Shown piece after piece: positions 8,725 to 15,639 of a DNA stretch of 64,000 nucleotides. This stretch comes from Aureispira sp. CCB-E (GTDB taxonomy: Bacteria; Bacteroidota; Bacteroidia; Chitinophagales; Saprospiraceae), in the NCBI RefSeq assembly GCF_031326345.1, contig NZ_CP133671.1:5208001-5272000 (forward strand), written 5' to 3'. The stretch's first letter is position 1; the number at the start of each line of letters is the position of its first letter. The notes beneath the pieces were generated by a model, which had not been told where the DNA came from, ran no database searches, and worked only from the letters and a program-made list of their open reading frames with translations. A program made the position numbers and the translations under genes.

Positions 8725-8981
8725 AATCCTAAATTACACTTTTTTATCTGTAATCTTGTCGGATTATTTAGGGGACCTTTACAATAAATGCTTTACGATT
8801 TCTTTATGGTTATATCTTGATGCAAGCATTATCAAATTTATTCCATTACTATCTTGCCAATCAATATTCATCTCCTTCGACCAATACATTTTTACCGATT
8901 CTAAATCTCCAAATTCAACCGCATCAAAAATATCTGCATCGTATTCCATTATTTGTAGTTTGTTATTTTCTTTTTTCTCAT

Positions 8982-9179
8982 GGCAGCCAACGAATGCGCA
9001 TATGACGTTGGGGAATAGCAAGGCGACGAAGCCGAACGTTACCCATAGCCAAATCTACGATTTTTCGATTATTTTTCCTAGTTATCGTCAAATCGTAGAT
9101 TTGGCGCTGCGGGCGTAGAAACGGTACTTTTTGCGGCCGAAATATAGCCCCAATGGCCATATGCGCCCTGTTATGAGCT
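8982..9179 (-). other. attC recombination site (cassettes 1/2)
   Basis: An attC of about 198 bp. The R' arm GGCAGCCAAC (8982-8991) and the R'' arm GTTATGAGCT (9170-9179) flank pairing inner arms GCGCATATGACG and CCATATGCGC. The central stem is CCAAATCTACGATTT/AAATCGTAGATTTGG, a relative of the AAATCGCAGATTT box seen in other sites here. The R'' arm matches the start of cassette 1 over nine bases (GTTATGAGC). Confidence 0.85.
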
Positions 9180-9187
9180 GGTTTTTT

Positions 9188-9766
9188 TTACATTTTCTTT
9201 AGAAGCTTTTTAACAATATTTGCTTGTGCTACTTTATTGAGAGTTTTTACATAGTTAGTGAATGTTTTAGTTGGGTTTTCTTTTTCTTCTACAGTTAATT
9301 CTCTATTCCAATTTTCTTCAAGAATGGATATGGTAACTTTATCTATCCGTTCAAGGTTTTCTTTCGATTTTTTATTTCGGAACCACTGAGGGATAAAATC
9401 AAATATTTCATAAGCTACATTTGCATCATCATATTTTTCAAAATTTAAAGAAATATGTAGCCTTTTCTGGTTGCTGATTTTTACAAAAATTTTTAGGATA
9501 TAAGATTTTTCTTCTACACGAATTTTTAGTTCTTTCCCCGAAATTTTCGAATGAGAAATGCTTTTGTTTTCCCCTTTCTCATCTTTAAAATGTAGCTTGG
9601 TATTTGATAGTAGGAATAGGATTTTATTCTTCGTATAGAAGACAATTATTTTTTCATCTTTTTCAAGGTCAAATTCATTTTGATTTATTTCATCTCCAAT
9701 AAAGAAGAAAGCTTTCTTGTCAACTTTATATGTAATTTTGGATAGTATTTCATTCTTAGTCAGCAT
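9188..9766 (-). CDS. Hypothetical cassette protein (192 aa)
   Basis: Second gene of cassette 1, ending just before the attC. It is a basic, soluble protein. A beta-rich N-terminal half (residues 15-110) resembles a PH-like or barrel fold, with alternating hydrophobic residues (KIIVFYTKNKILFLLSNTKL). A helical C-terminal half ends in a Lys-rich tail. No catalytic motif is seen. The ATG lies inside the last codons of the upstream zinc-ribbon gene (overlap 9756-9766), implying translational coupling and a joint function. Confidence 0.65.
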   Translation of the reverse strand: MLTKNEILSKITYKVDKKAFFFIGDEINQNEFDLEKDEKIIVFYTKNKILFLLSNTKLHFKDEKGENKSISHSKISGKELKIRVEEKSYILKIFVKISNQKRLHISLNFEKYDDANVAYEIFDFIPQWFRNKKSKENLERIDKVTISILEENWNRELTVEEKENPTKTFTNYVKTLNKVAQANIVKKLLKKM

Positions 9767-10019
9767 TTTCGTTATTTTTTCTTCTTTTTTTATTTATGAA
9801 TTCAGAATTTTTACCATCCCAATAACAATGAATGCATCTTTCCTTTTTAAAGATATGGACGCAATTTTCATATCCATACAGATAGTGGGAGCATTCAGGA
9901 CAAAGTCCAGCCATTTGAGAAGATTTAGAATAAAATTCTCCATTACATTCATTGCAGGTTTTAATTTCTTTAGCCATTTGAGTCTCAATTTCGTGGGTGC
10001 AATTTTCTAACTTGCTCAT
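9756..10019 (-). CDS. Small zinc-ribbon protein (87 aa), first cassette
   Basis: The protein has paired cysteine knuckles: CNEC (about residues 22-25) with CPEC (40-43), and CVHIF...CIHC further on. It probably binds one or two zinc ions. The start codon lies directly in the recombination junction: the cassette begins GTT-ATG-AGC, so the attI core itself is fused to the start codon and there is no leader inside the cassette. Transcription must therefore come through attI from the recombinase side. Function unknown, probably nucleic-acid or protein binding with its 192-aa partner. Confidence 0.7.
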   Translation of the reverse strand: MSKLENCTHEIETQMAKEIKTCNECNGEFYSKSSQMAGLCPECSHYLYGYENCVHIFKKERCIHCYWDGKNSEFINKKRRKNNENAD

Positions 10020-10062
10020 AACTACTTGCTAAACGCAATAGTCTATTGTGTTTATTTCTAAT
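10014..10062 (-). other. attI-like integration site next to recombinase gene
   Basis: The sequence from AACTACTTGCTAAACGC onward is repeated at 45268. On the far side of AAC the two loci are unrelated (each is a different first cassette). The homology breakpoint therefore sits at the GTT core on the minus strand (..GCAAGTAGTT, then ATGAGC here, GTCAGT at 45262). That is where integron cassette insertion occurs. The site lies only about 55 bp 3' of the recombinase stop codon. Confidence 0.75.
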
Positions 10063-10073
10063 ATAGAGATATC

Positions 10074-10925
10074 CTAAATTATTAAAAAATCTAAAGGGCT
10101 AGCAATTTTTTTTAAATTTTGTTTAGAGATATGAGTATAAATTTCAGTAGTTTTAATGGAATTATGTCCTAGTAAGGTTTGAATATATCTTAAATTGACG
10201 CCTCTTTCCAATAAATGGGTGGCAAAACTATGTCTCAATGTATGTATCGTTCCATTTTTTCCAATTTTCGCTTTAACTAAAGCTCTTTTAAAAATAGCTT
10301 GGACACTACTTTTACTATACCTACCAGCATTAGCTCCTTCAAATAACCAAAAAGAAGGTTTGTAATTAATATAATATTCTCTTAAAGTTAGGAGCAATTT
10401 TTCGGAAAGAAGCGTATATCGGTCCTTATTACCTTTGGCATCTCTTATAAAAATACAGTTTTCTTTACTATGAATATCACTTATCCTAAGATTAAGCACT
10501 TCACTAAGTCGTAACCCTGCAGAATAAATCGTTAAGATGATGCATCTGTGTTTTAAATTCTTGATAGATTTTATTATTAACATGACTTCTTGCTCTGAAA
10601 ATACATGAGGTAATTTTTTAACAGCTCTAGGACGGTGCCATTGGTAAGTTTCTTTGGGGCGATTTAAGACTTTTTCAAAATAAAATTTAATCGCATTAAT
10701 GTATTGGTTTTGAGTAGAACGTGCAATGTTTTTTCTTCTAATCAAATGGATCATAAATCTTTGAATATCAGAATTTTTCATTTGATTCAAATTCTTTTTA
10801 GGATAAAAATCAATAAATTCTTTAAAGCAAGATTTATAGGTTTTTATCGTGTTGTAACTATATCGTTTTATCATCAACTGTTCTTCATAGTTGACTAAAA
10901 GAGTGCTTTTGTTCAAATTTCCCAT
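10074..10925 (-). CDS. Tyrosine recombinase, putative integron integrase (XerC/D-like, no IntI patch)
   Basis: The 283-residue tyrosine recombinase has a SAM-like core-binding domain at about residues 8-95 and a catalytic domain at about 105-275. The catalytic residues are all visible: R in SAGLRLSE, K in DAKGNKDR, HxxR in HTLRHSFATHLL, H in LLGHNS, and Y in EIYTHIS. It ends at a TAG next to attI and is cotranscribed with the cassettes, the layout of a 'reverse' integron. The extra ~20-residue patch that IntI enzymes carry between the KGNKDR strand and HTLRHS is absent: spacing there is that of XerC/XerD or a phage integrase. It could alternatively be the integrase of the adjacent phage-like element. 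Confidence 0.8.
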   Translation of the reverse strand: MGNLNKSTLLVNYEEQLMIKRYSYNTIKTYKSCFKEFIDFYPKKNLNQMKNSDIQRFMIHLIRRKNIARSTQNQYINAIKFYFEKVLNRPKETYQWHRPRAVKKLPHVFSEQEVMLIIKSIKNLKHRCIILTIYSAGLRLSEVLNLRISDIHSKENCIFIRDAKGNKDRYTLLSEKLLLTLREYYINYKPSFWLFEGANAGRYSKSSVQAIFKRALVKAKIGKNGTIHTLRHSFATHLLERGVNLRYIQTLLGHNSIKTTEIYTHISKQNLKKIASPLDFLII

Positions 10926-11007
10926 AGGCTCAATGATTTTTGTATATAAAATTAAGACTTTACAATTAGGATAAAAAGCTTTTAATCAGGATTTTATTAT
11001 CTTAATT

Positions 11008-11067
11008 GATTGTAATCAGATAATAAACGATTACAATCAGATAATAAACGATTATTTGATCTAATAA
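11008..11067. repeat. Tandem 21-bp repeat upstream of recombinase gene
   Basis: Two near-identical 21-mers (11008-11028 and 11029-11049) differ in two bases and share the core AATCAGATAATAAAC. A third, degenerate unit follows (GATTATTTGATCTAATAA). The period is two helical turns, as expected for cooperative binding of a regulator on one DNA face. It lies about 85 bp upstream of the recombinase ATG. Confidence 0.6.
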
Positions 11068-11156
11068 GAGAGATGAAGATAATTAGAGGGGATTTGTATT
11101 TAGGAAAAAAGCAGTGTGAAATAAAATGGTAGAGAATAATAAAAAATTATAATGAG

Positions 11157-11510
11157 ATGAAAGATAAGACTTGTAGTTATTGTAAGAAGGGATTAAAAGG
11201 AAGAAGGGATAAAAAATTTTGTTCCTTAAAATGTAAAAATACATTTAATTATGAATTGAGACGAGATACAAAAACAATAACAAAAACAATAGACGCTATA
11301 TTACATAGAAATTATGAAATATTACGAATGCTAATGTCAGAGGGAAAGAAAAAAATATATTATAATCGTTTAGTATTGGAGCAAATAGGTTTTCAATTTA
11401 ACTATCATACAAGTACGTATGTTAATTCGAAGAAGAAGATTTATTATTATGTCTATGATTTTGCTTGGATGGAATTTACTACAAGAGAAATACTGATTGT
11501 AAAAAAGTAA
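11157..11510 (+). CDS. Zinc-ribbon protein (117 aa)
   Basis: The N-terminal treble-clef zinc ribbon is CSYCKK...FCSLKCKNTF (residues 6-31). A Lys-rich helical linker and a beta-rich C-terminus with YVYDFAWMEF follow. Short proteins of this build are common and uncharacterised in Bacteroidota; DNA or RNA binding is inferred. It is convergent with the last gene of phage-like copy 1: its stop is adjacent to that gene's stop, with no room for a separate terminator. It has no counterpart beside copy 2. Confidence 0.65.
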   Translation: MKDKTCSYCKKGLKGRRDKKFCSLKCKNTFNYELRRDTKTITKTIDAILHRNYEILRMLMSEGKKKIYYNRLVLEQIGFQFNYHTSTYVNSKKKIYYYVYDFAWMEFTTREILIVKK

Positions 11511-12209
11511 CTAGAAGTGATATATATACTTTTTAAAGGATACTTTTGTATTTTGATGTTGTTTAAATTGATAATAAGTATACCCCAAAAGCAAAATCAC
11601 TGAAGTGACAATCCCAACCGTCACTGCCACTCGAGTCCAATCGGTTTTCATAGCAGGATAATCCCGATTCAAAGAACCGATTAACTGCCTTTCATAAGGA
11701 CTATTAATACGTTGATAATAGCCAATCATTCGCTGTCTAAAAGCATTAAAAATACGAGCCTGCCCTACTCGCAGGATTTGCCGATTGAGCGCCTGAACAG
11801 AAGCCACCCCAAAAGCACCATCCACCGAAAGGCGCTCTCCCAAGTCATTAAGGGTGCGCTGCATTTCTTTGATGGCATTACCTCCAGCCGAACTTTTCAT
11901 ATCCGCCAAAATATCTGCAAGGGCTTGGCTCTGGATCAAGTCGCCTTGGATCTTATCCCAATACCTCACCTTGTAAATCTGCATGGCTTCAGTAATAGAT
12001 AAGTTTTCCATTTCTGCTTTAGAGACCATGCGCCCACGCCAGGCAATGAGTGTCGGAGCAGCAATACTTCGATTGGTACCGATCAAAGTACCAACACCTA
12101 CTTTATTTGAGGACCAATTGCCCTTGTCGTTATATAAATCCTGGTAACCTGCCATGATACGCCGCCACCGTCGTTTGGTGGGCAGCATCCAACTGTTGAA
12201 ACTAGCCAT
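11511..12209 (-). CDS. GH108/peptidoglycan-binding-like protein with C-terminal membrane anchor
   Basis: Residues about 12-165 follow the GH108 lysozyme plus PG_binding_3 plan: GYQDLYNDKGNWSSNKVGVGT, then SITEAMQIYKVRYWDKIQGD, then DGAFGVASVQALN. The catalytic Glu of the family's EGGY motif is replaced (here IMAGY), so lysozyme activity is doubtful. A transmembrane helix lies near residues 192-212, after a basic stretch. The C-terminal ~35 residues differ completely from the copy 2 homologue (46122-46784). It is probably a virion- or membrane-bound wall-binding protein used at entry. It is the last gene of this copy. Confidence 0.7.
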   Translation of the reverse strand: MASFNSWMLPTKRRWRRIMAGYQDLYNDKGNWSSNKVGVGTLIGTNRSIAAPTLIAWRGRMVSKAEMENLSITEAMQIYKVRYWDKIQGDLIQSQALADILADMKSSAGGNAIKEMQRTLNDLGERLSVDGAFGVASVQALNRQILRVGQARIFNAFRQRMIGYYQRINSPYERQLIGSLNRDYPAMKTDWTRVAVTVGIVTSVILLLGYTYYQFKQHQNTKVSFKKYIYHF

Positions 12210-12251
12210 AGGAAGAGGTTTTTGAAGTGGTTTTGAAAAAGCAACAGCAAC

Positions 12252-12452
12252 TCAAGCGCTTGGTGCTGGAGTTGCTGGAGTAGATTGGGCGTAGAGCCAA
12301 CGAAAGAATAAAAGGACAAGTAGCACAAGCAAAATAGGTTTGAGTAGGTCAAAGAGTTCTTGCATTAAAGAAGGTTCTTTTTGCTCTTGACTCGACCACC
12401 ACCAATAGCCTGTACTACCAGCACCTAATAAAAAAGGAAGTAATAAAAACAT
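12252..12452 (-). CDS. Small two-helix membrane protein (66 aa)
   Basis: It has two hydrophobic segments, at residues 2-19 (FLLLPFLLGAGSTGYWWW) and about 34-52 (LLKPILLVLLVLLFFRWL), joined by a charged turn. The tail is short and Ala/Pro-rich. The copy 2 protein differs by two residues. It lies between a peptidoglycan-binding protein and the GH108-like protein. A virion membrane protein or holin role is possible, but nothing in the sequence decides between them. Confidence 0.65.
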   Translation of the reverse strand: MFLLLPFLLGAGSTGYWWWSSQEQKEPSLMQELFDLLKPILLVLLVLLFFRWLYAQSTPATPAPSA

Positions 12453-12466
12453 GGGTTTAGATTGTT

Positions 12467-12844
12467 TTAAGCAGCTGCAAGACTTGTCTGCAGTTGAGCT
12501 AAAGTAATGCTCTTTTGTTGGGTGTATCGAAGGAGCATTTGCTCGGTTCTATCTCCAAAAATGCCATCCTCTTCTAGTAGAGGAATGAAGGTTGGAGCGT
12601 GTTTTTGATGCTCTTGATTTAAGAGTTGTTGCAGCTGTCGCACTTGTTCTCCTTGACTGCCTTTTTTAAGAAGGAGGCTTTCAGGATTAGAGGTAGTTGT
12701 ATTATTAGAAACCGCTGTTGATTTAGCCCCTGTTAAGAGCGTTCCTTTAAAAAGGCGATGTCGATAAAAATACAAGACAAGCAAGAGGACCAACAAACCA
12801 ACGGCAAGAAGTGGTTTTTGATATTGGATCAGTTTTTCTTTCAT
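12467..12844 (-). CDS. Membrane-anchored peptidoglycan-binding protein (125 aa)
   Basis: An N-terminal anchor at residues 11-27 (PLLAVGLLVLLLVLYFY) is followed by a variable Ser/Thr/Asn linker. A PG_binding_1 domain covers about residues 57-120 (LKKGSQGEQVRQLQQLL ... EEDGIFGDRTEQMLLRYTQ). The domain binds peptidoglycan, so the protein probably faces the wall and helps the virion dock to or cross it. The linker differs between the two copies while the anchor and domain are conserved, as expected for a spacer. Confidence 0.8.
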   Translation of the reverse strand: MKEKLIQYQKPLLAVGLLVLLLVLYFYRHRLFKGTLLTGAKSTAVSNNTTTSNPESLLLKKGSQGEQVRQLQQLLNQEHQKHAPTFIPLLEEDGIFGDRTEQMLLRYTQQKSITLAQLQTSLAAA

Positions 12845-12845
12845 G

Positions 12846-13097
12846 TTAAATGGGTTGATCTTGGTTTTCTCCTCCTGCTACTTCCAAGTTTTTGGCTTGA
12901 GCGTTGGTGGTTTGAGGCGCTGGGGCATTTTTAGTCAAATCTTTGTTGGTCGTTTTCTTTGGAGCTGCTTTTTCAGCCGCTTGCTTTTCGGCTTTCTTTT
13001 TCTTGAGGTAGAAAAAAGTGCCCACTCCCAAAAGAGCCACAACAAAGAAAATGCCCGCTATTTTATACGAAGGTTTTGATAACATGATGATTGACAA
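12846..13097 (-). CDS. Single-anchor basic membrane protein (83 aa)
   Basis: A hydrophobic helix at residues 10-30 (YKIAGIFFVVALLGVGTFFYL) precedes a very basic Lys/Ala stretch (KKKKAEKQAAEKAAPKK) and an Ala/Asn/Gln-rich tail. It is identical in both copies. The stop is one base from the next start, so the genes are tightly coupled. The basic stretch could contact DNA or phospholipid inside a virion; this is inference. Confidence 0.65.
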   Translation of the reverse strand: MSIIMLSKPSYKIAGIFFVVALLGVGTFFYLKKKKAEKQAAEKAAPKKTTNKDLTKNAPAPQTTNAQAKNLEVAGGENQDQPI

Positions 13098-13130
13098 TTA
13101 AAAAAAGAAGGTGATAAAATAAAGGATTAA

Positions 13131-13562
13131 CTAGCTGGTCACGGCTTGCAATTGCTGGATGCGTTGATAAATCAAGTCAAAATAACTCAAGCTGTTGATG
13201 CCTGTTTTTAGATTACAATCCACATGACAAGCTTTCATAGGAATGGTGATGTCCACGCCATACTTGACTTTGTAGGCTTTGACCGTTGCCATAAAACGAG
13301 CAGGATCCAAATCATAGAGCTCTTTGATGGGATTGCAGCGCTCTGAAAAATCAAAGTAATATCGAGTGATCAACCCTTTGTTGAGTCGAACGAGTAAAGG
13401 ATTCGGATCATAAACCACTGTTTGTCCATGCTCGTCTTGGAGGTTGACTGTCACATCAATTTCTCGTTGCTCCACCGCTTTCTTTTGGCGTTTACCAATC
13501 AGATAAGCAAGAGCAATTGCCAGGAGTACCCCAGCGCCTAAAAATAGGTGTTTGTTTTCCAT
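13131..13562 (-). CDS. Membrane-anchored virion protein candidate (143 aa)
   Basis: A single N-terminal anchor lies at residues 5-23 (HLFLGAGVLLAIALAYLIG), then a basic KRQKK. A soluble domain of about 115 residues follows, with predicted strands (IDVTVNLQDEHGQTVVY) and three cysteines (two in the ACHVDC motif). It is nearly identical in copy 2. Its place in the run of single-anchor proteins around the capsid candidate suggests a membrane-associated structural protein. Family not recognised. Confidence 0.65.
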   Translation of the reverse strand: MENKHLFLGAGVLLAIALAYLIGKRQKKAVEQREIDVTVNLQDEHGQTVVYDPNPLLVRLNKGLITRYYFDFSERCNPIKELYDLDPARFMATVKAYKVKYGVDITIPMKACHVDCNLKTGINSLSYFDLIYQRIQQLQAVTS

Positions 13563-13591
13563 AACAATGGGCTTTTTAGGGGAAGTTTGAA

Positions 13592-14635
13592 TTAGGTTAA
13601 AATAAGATCAAGGGCATCGTTGGTACGACTATCTTGCGGATCATAGTTCTTGCTGTAGTCCGTTCCTGTCTCAGGATCTAGGTAGGTAAACAGCCACCCA
13701 TCGCCCCCTTTGGAGGTTGGAGCGGTTAAGGTTCGGATGGCTTCCCATTCGGTTACTTTGTTGAGCTGATCAATGGCTTCCACCCAGCGCTGCACAAAAG
13801 TATAGAGATTCCCTGCAGGATAAGCGGCTTTGCCGTTGTCGTTCACTTTGACCAACCAACGATCATCCACTTGATGCCCATTAAAATCTTTAAAAAAGTC
13901 CAACTCGCTGCGTTGTCCCCAATACCACCAAATATTATCGGCACTAATGGTGGTTGAAACGGTTGTTCCTAGCAGCAAATTCAATTGTACCGAGGGCAAC
14001 CACCAAGGCATGGTGGGATCTCGTTTGTTGCTGAGATTTAAGCCCTCCCAGCCCCTATCCAAGAGCTTTTGTAAATCCGATCTTAGGGCAGGTCCTTGTG
14101 ATTCGTGTTTGCCATAAATCGGGAAGGTCAAATAACGCTTGGCAGGATCCGAATGGACGTCCACGCCAGATACTTTGTCAAAGAGCTGGTCAATGGCTTT
14201 TTGTGTATCGGAGTTGAATTTAATCAACTCCCTGCCAATATCGTACTTAGCACGAATGATGTCCATGACCGCTACTTTGGATTGTAAATGCTCTGCTTTG
14301 GCAGTAATCAAAGCTTGTGCTCGAGTGCCTTTGATGTAAAGCGGCTCTTTTTGTTTGGGTTGGTTTTCGTTGCCTGTGTTGCCACTGTTAAAACTAGAAT
14401 TGTTATGACCAAATAAAAAGGCAATCTGTTCTTTGGTCAAACCTGTGTTTTGACTGGAGACATTGTTGCGTCCTGTAACCACTGGCGTTGAAGCAGCGGT
14501 TTCTTTTTTGGTGGTAACAGTGGGCTCTTCTTCTTTTTTAGGACGGAGTACCGCCCAAACCGCCCAACCGCCAAGGGCTAGAATGAGCAGCAAACCAATG
14601 ACCAATAAGGGTGTTTTATTCGTTGGATTTTCCAT
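13592..14635 (-). CDS. Large membrane-anchored structural protein candidate (347 aa)
   Basis: The N-terminal anchor is at residues 9-28 (LLVIGLLLILALGGWAVWAV). A charged Lys/Glu/Thr linker with an Asn/Gly/Ser stretch (to about residue 90) follows. The soluble domain is rich in Trp and Tyr, with segments such as GRELIKFNSDTQKAIDQLFD and DNIWWYWGQRSELDFF. It is the largest protein of the structural run and differs by only two residues between copies. A vertex, spike or minor capsid role is possible. No homologue is recognised. Confidence 0.65.
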   Translation of the reverse strand: MENPTNKTPLLVIGLLLILALGGWAVWAVLRPKKEEEPTVTTKKETAASTPVVTGRNNVSSQNTGLTKEQIAFLFGHNNSSFNSGNTGNENQPKQKEPLYIKGTRAQALITAKAEHLQSKVAVMDIIRAKYDIGRELIKFNSDTQKAIDQLFDKVSGVDVHSDPAKRYLTFPIYGKHESQGPALRSDLQKLLDRGWEGLNLSNKRDPTMPWWLPSVQLNLLLGTTVSTTISADNIWWYWGQRSELDFFKDFNGHQVDDRWLVKVNDNGKAAYPAGNLYTFVQRWVEAIDQLNKVTEWEAIRTLTAPTSKGGDGWLFTYLDPETGTDYSKNYDPQDSRTNDALDLILT

Positions 14636-14978
14636 GCTTAAAAAAGATTAATAGGGCGATTAATAAGACAACTCCACCAATGACGCCTCCAATCAACCAG
14701 GGCGAAGGTTTGGGTGGAGGATCAGGAGCAGGCACATAAGTTGGAGTGGAAGGACTGGGTTTTCCCATCAAGGACCCTAAGAAGCCTGTAATGCTGTCCA
14801 AACCATTGGCACTGGCATTGATAATATCAGCGGCATTTTGTGGTTTTTTGTTGGGTTCTTGGTTGGAATCGCTGTTAGCGTTGTTGTTCTGGTTTTTGTT
14901 TCGGTCTTCACTCACCGTGCCTTCCCCTTCTAAATGGCAAGCCATAAAGAGGGGGGCATTAGGATCTTCACAAGCCAT
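14616..14978 (-). CDS. C-terminally anchored small protein (120 aa)
   Basis: The N-terminus contains ACEDPNAPLFMACHLEGEG, a short Cys-containing motif. An Asn/Gln-rich linker and a helical NAADIINASANGLDSITGFLGSL segment follow, then a Pro-rich stretch (PDPPPKPSPW) and one transmembrane helix near residues 93-113. It overlaps the start of the 347-aa gene by 20 bp. It is one of three consecutive tail-anchored proteins next to the capsid candidate. Function unknown; probably an inner-membrane or virion-membrane protein. Confidence 0.65.
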   Translation of the reverse strand: MACEDPNAPLFMACHLEGEGTVSEDRNKNQNNNANSDSNQEPNKKPQNAADIINASANGLDSITGFLGSLMGKPSPSTPTYVPAPDPPPKPSPWLIGGVIGGVVLLIALLIFFKHGKSNE

Positions 14979-14980
14979 GG

Positions 14981-15355
14981 TTATACTTTTTTAACGAAGT
15001 GAAAAGAAAGTGCCAACATAAAAAGAACGATGCTGATTTGCAGCGCAAGCCCTGTGATGCTTTTAGCCGTGCAATAACCACAAGGTTTGTTGGGTGTTGC
15101 TGTTGGTGTGGGCGTTGGCGTTGTTGTTGGTACTGTGATGGTAGTCGTACTAAGAGTTGGATTGGATGGGTTGACCAAATTCTCATTGTTGGAGTTGGTC
15201 GTATTGGAGGTATTGGTTGGGTTGACCGTATTTTCTAATACCTGAGGAGTGTTTTTAGTGGGTTTGGGATCAGGAACAGAAGGCATTGCAGTGGTGGTAA
15301 TCGTTGCAATCGGAGCCGTTGCCATACGAGATTCAGAAAGGGTACCTAGACTCAT
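14981..15355 (-). CDS. C-terminally anchored Thr/Pro-rich protein (124 aa)
   Basis: About 90 residues are low complexity, rich in Thr, Asn, Pro and Val. A CxxC motif (KPCGYCTAK) and a C-terminal hydrophobic helix (about residues 99-119, ending FHFVKKV) follow. The threonine/proline repeats differ in number between the two copies, showing repeat-length change. A stalk-like surface protein anchored in the virion or host membrane would fit; function not known. Confidence 0.65.
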   Translation of the reverse strand: MSLGTLSESRMATAPIATITTTAMPSVPDPKPTKNTPQVLENTVNPTNTSNTTNSNNENLVNPSNPTLSTTTITVPTTTPTPTPTATPNKPCGYCTAKSITGLALQISIVLFMLALSFHFVKKV

Positions 15356-15639
15356 GATGTAGGGTGTTTGGAGTAAAAGAAAAGAAGGAGTAGAAGCAGC
15401 AATAAAACAACAACAGAGGCGCTAATGATGAGCAGTTGATCCCGCCGTTGTTGAACTTGCAGTTGTTGGCTAGCCTGAGCCGTTTGTGCTTGAGCCAAGG
15501 AGCCAAAAATGACTTTGAGGTCTTTGTTGGACAGTCCTTGGGTGCCAATATTTAAACCACCATCCAAGATGCCAATATCACCTGTGGAGATGGATTCAAA
15601 AACAGAACCTGCCATAGAAAAAGCATTAAAACAAGCCAA
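15352..15639 (-). CDS. C-terminally anchored small protein (95 aa)
   Basis: The N-terminal region is Gly-rich (GSVFESISTGDIGILDGG). A Gln-rich helix (LAQAQTAQASQQLQVQQRRD) and a strongly hydrophobic C-terminal helix (about residues 69-88, VVVLLLLLLLLFFY) follow. It is identical in both copies. The stop overlaps the next start by four bases. It is separated from the capsid candidate only by a long hairpin (15635-15729). It is probably a structural membrane protein, by position. Confidence 0.65.
   Translation of the reverse strand: MACFNAFSMAGSVFESISTGDIGILDGGLNIGTQGLSNKDLKVIFGSLAQAQTAQASQQLQVQQRRDQLLIISASVVVLLLLLLLLFFYSKHPTS

Larger units (their letters stand above)
7210..8783 (-). mobile_element. 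IS3-family insertion sequence (IS150-like), 1574 bp
   Basis: Both termini read 5'-TG...CA-3' with related imperfect inverted repeats: TGGTCTAGCCCCCTATTAAT at 7210 and, inverted at 8783, TGTAAAGGTCCCCTAAATAA. Both continue into a shared ATCCGACA block. The element is flanked by a 4-bp target duplication ATAA (7206-7209 and 8784-8787). It carries orfA and orfB in the IS3 arrangement. It disrupts the ankyrin cassette gene. Confidence 0.93.
6796..8949 (-). pseudogene. Ankyrin-repeat cassette gene split by IS3 insertion
   Basis: The gene starts at ATG 8949 (MEYDADIFDAVEFGDLESVK) and is interrupted after ..KEIVKHLL. It resumes on the far side of the IS as ..TLNPDLYLRNKEEETVFEIAERL and ends at 6796. 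Removing 7210-8783 and one copy of the 4-bp target duplication joins the halves in frame with no stop, giving about 190 residues. The first 90 residues carry two ankyrin-like repeats (ADIFDAVEFGDLESVK; LIMLASRYNHKEIVKHL; RNKEEETVFEIAERL). The remainder is acidic and unrecognised. Ankyrin repeats mediate protein binding. As present the gene is inactive unless the C-terminal fragment is made separately. Confidence 0.85.

Noticed and set aside
8705-9118. Several plus-strand frames across the IS3 end and attC
   Set aside because: They cross the IS border and the attC palindrome and are antisense to the ankyrin gene; no coding pattern.
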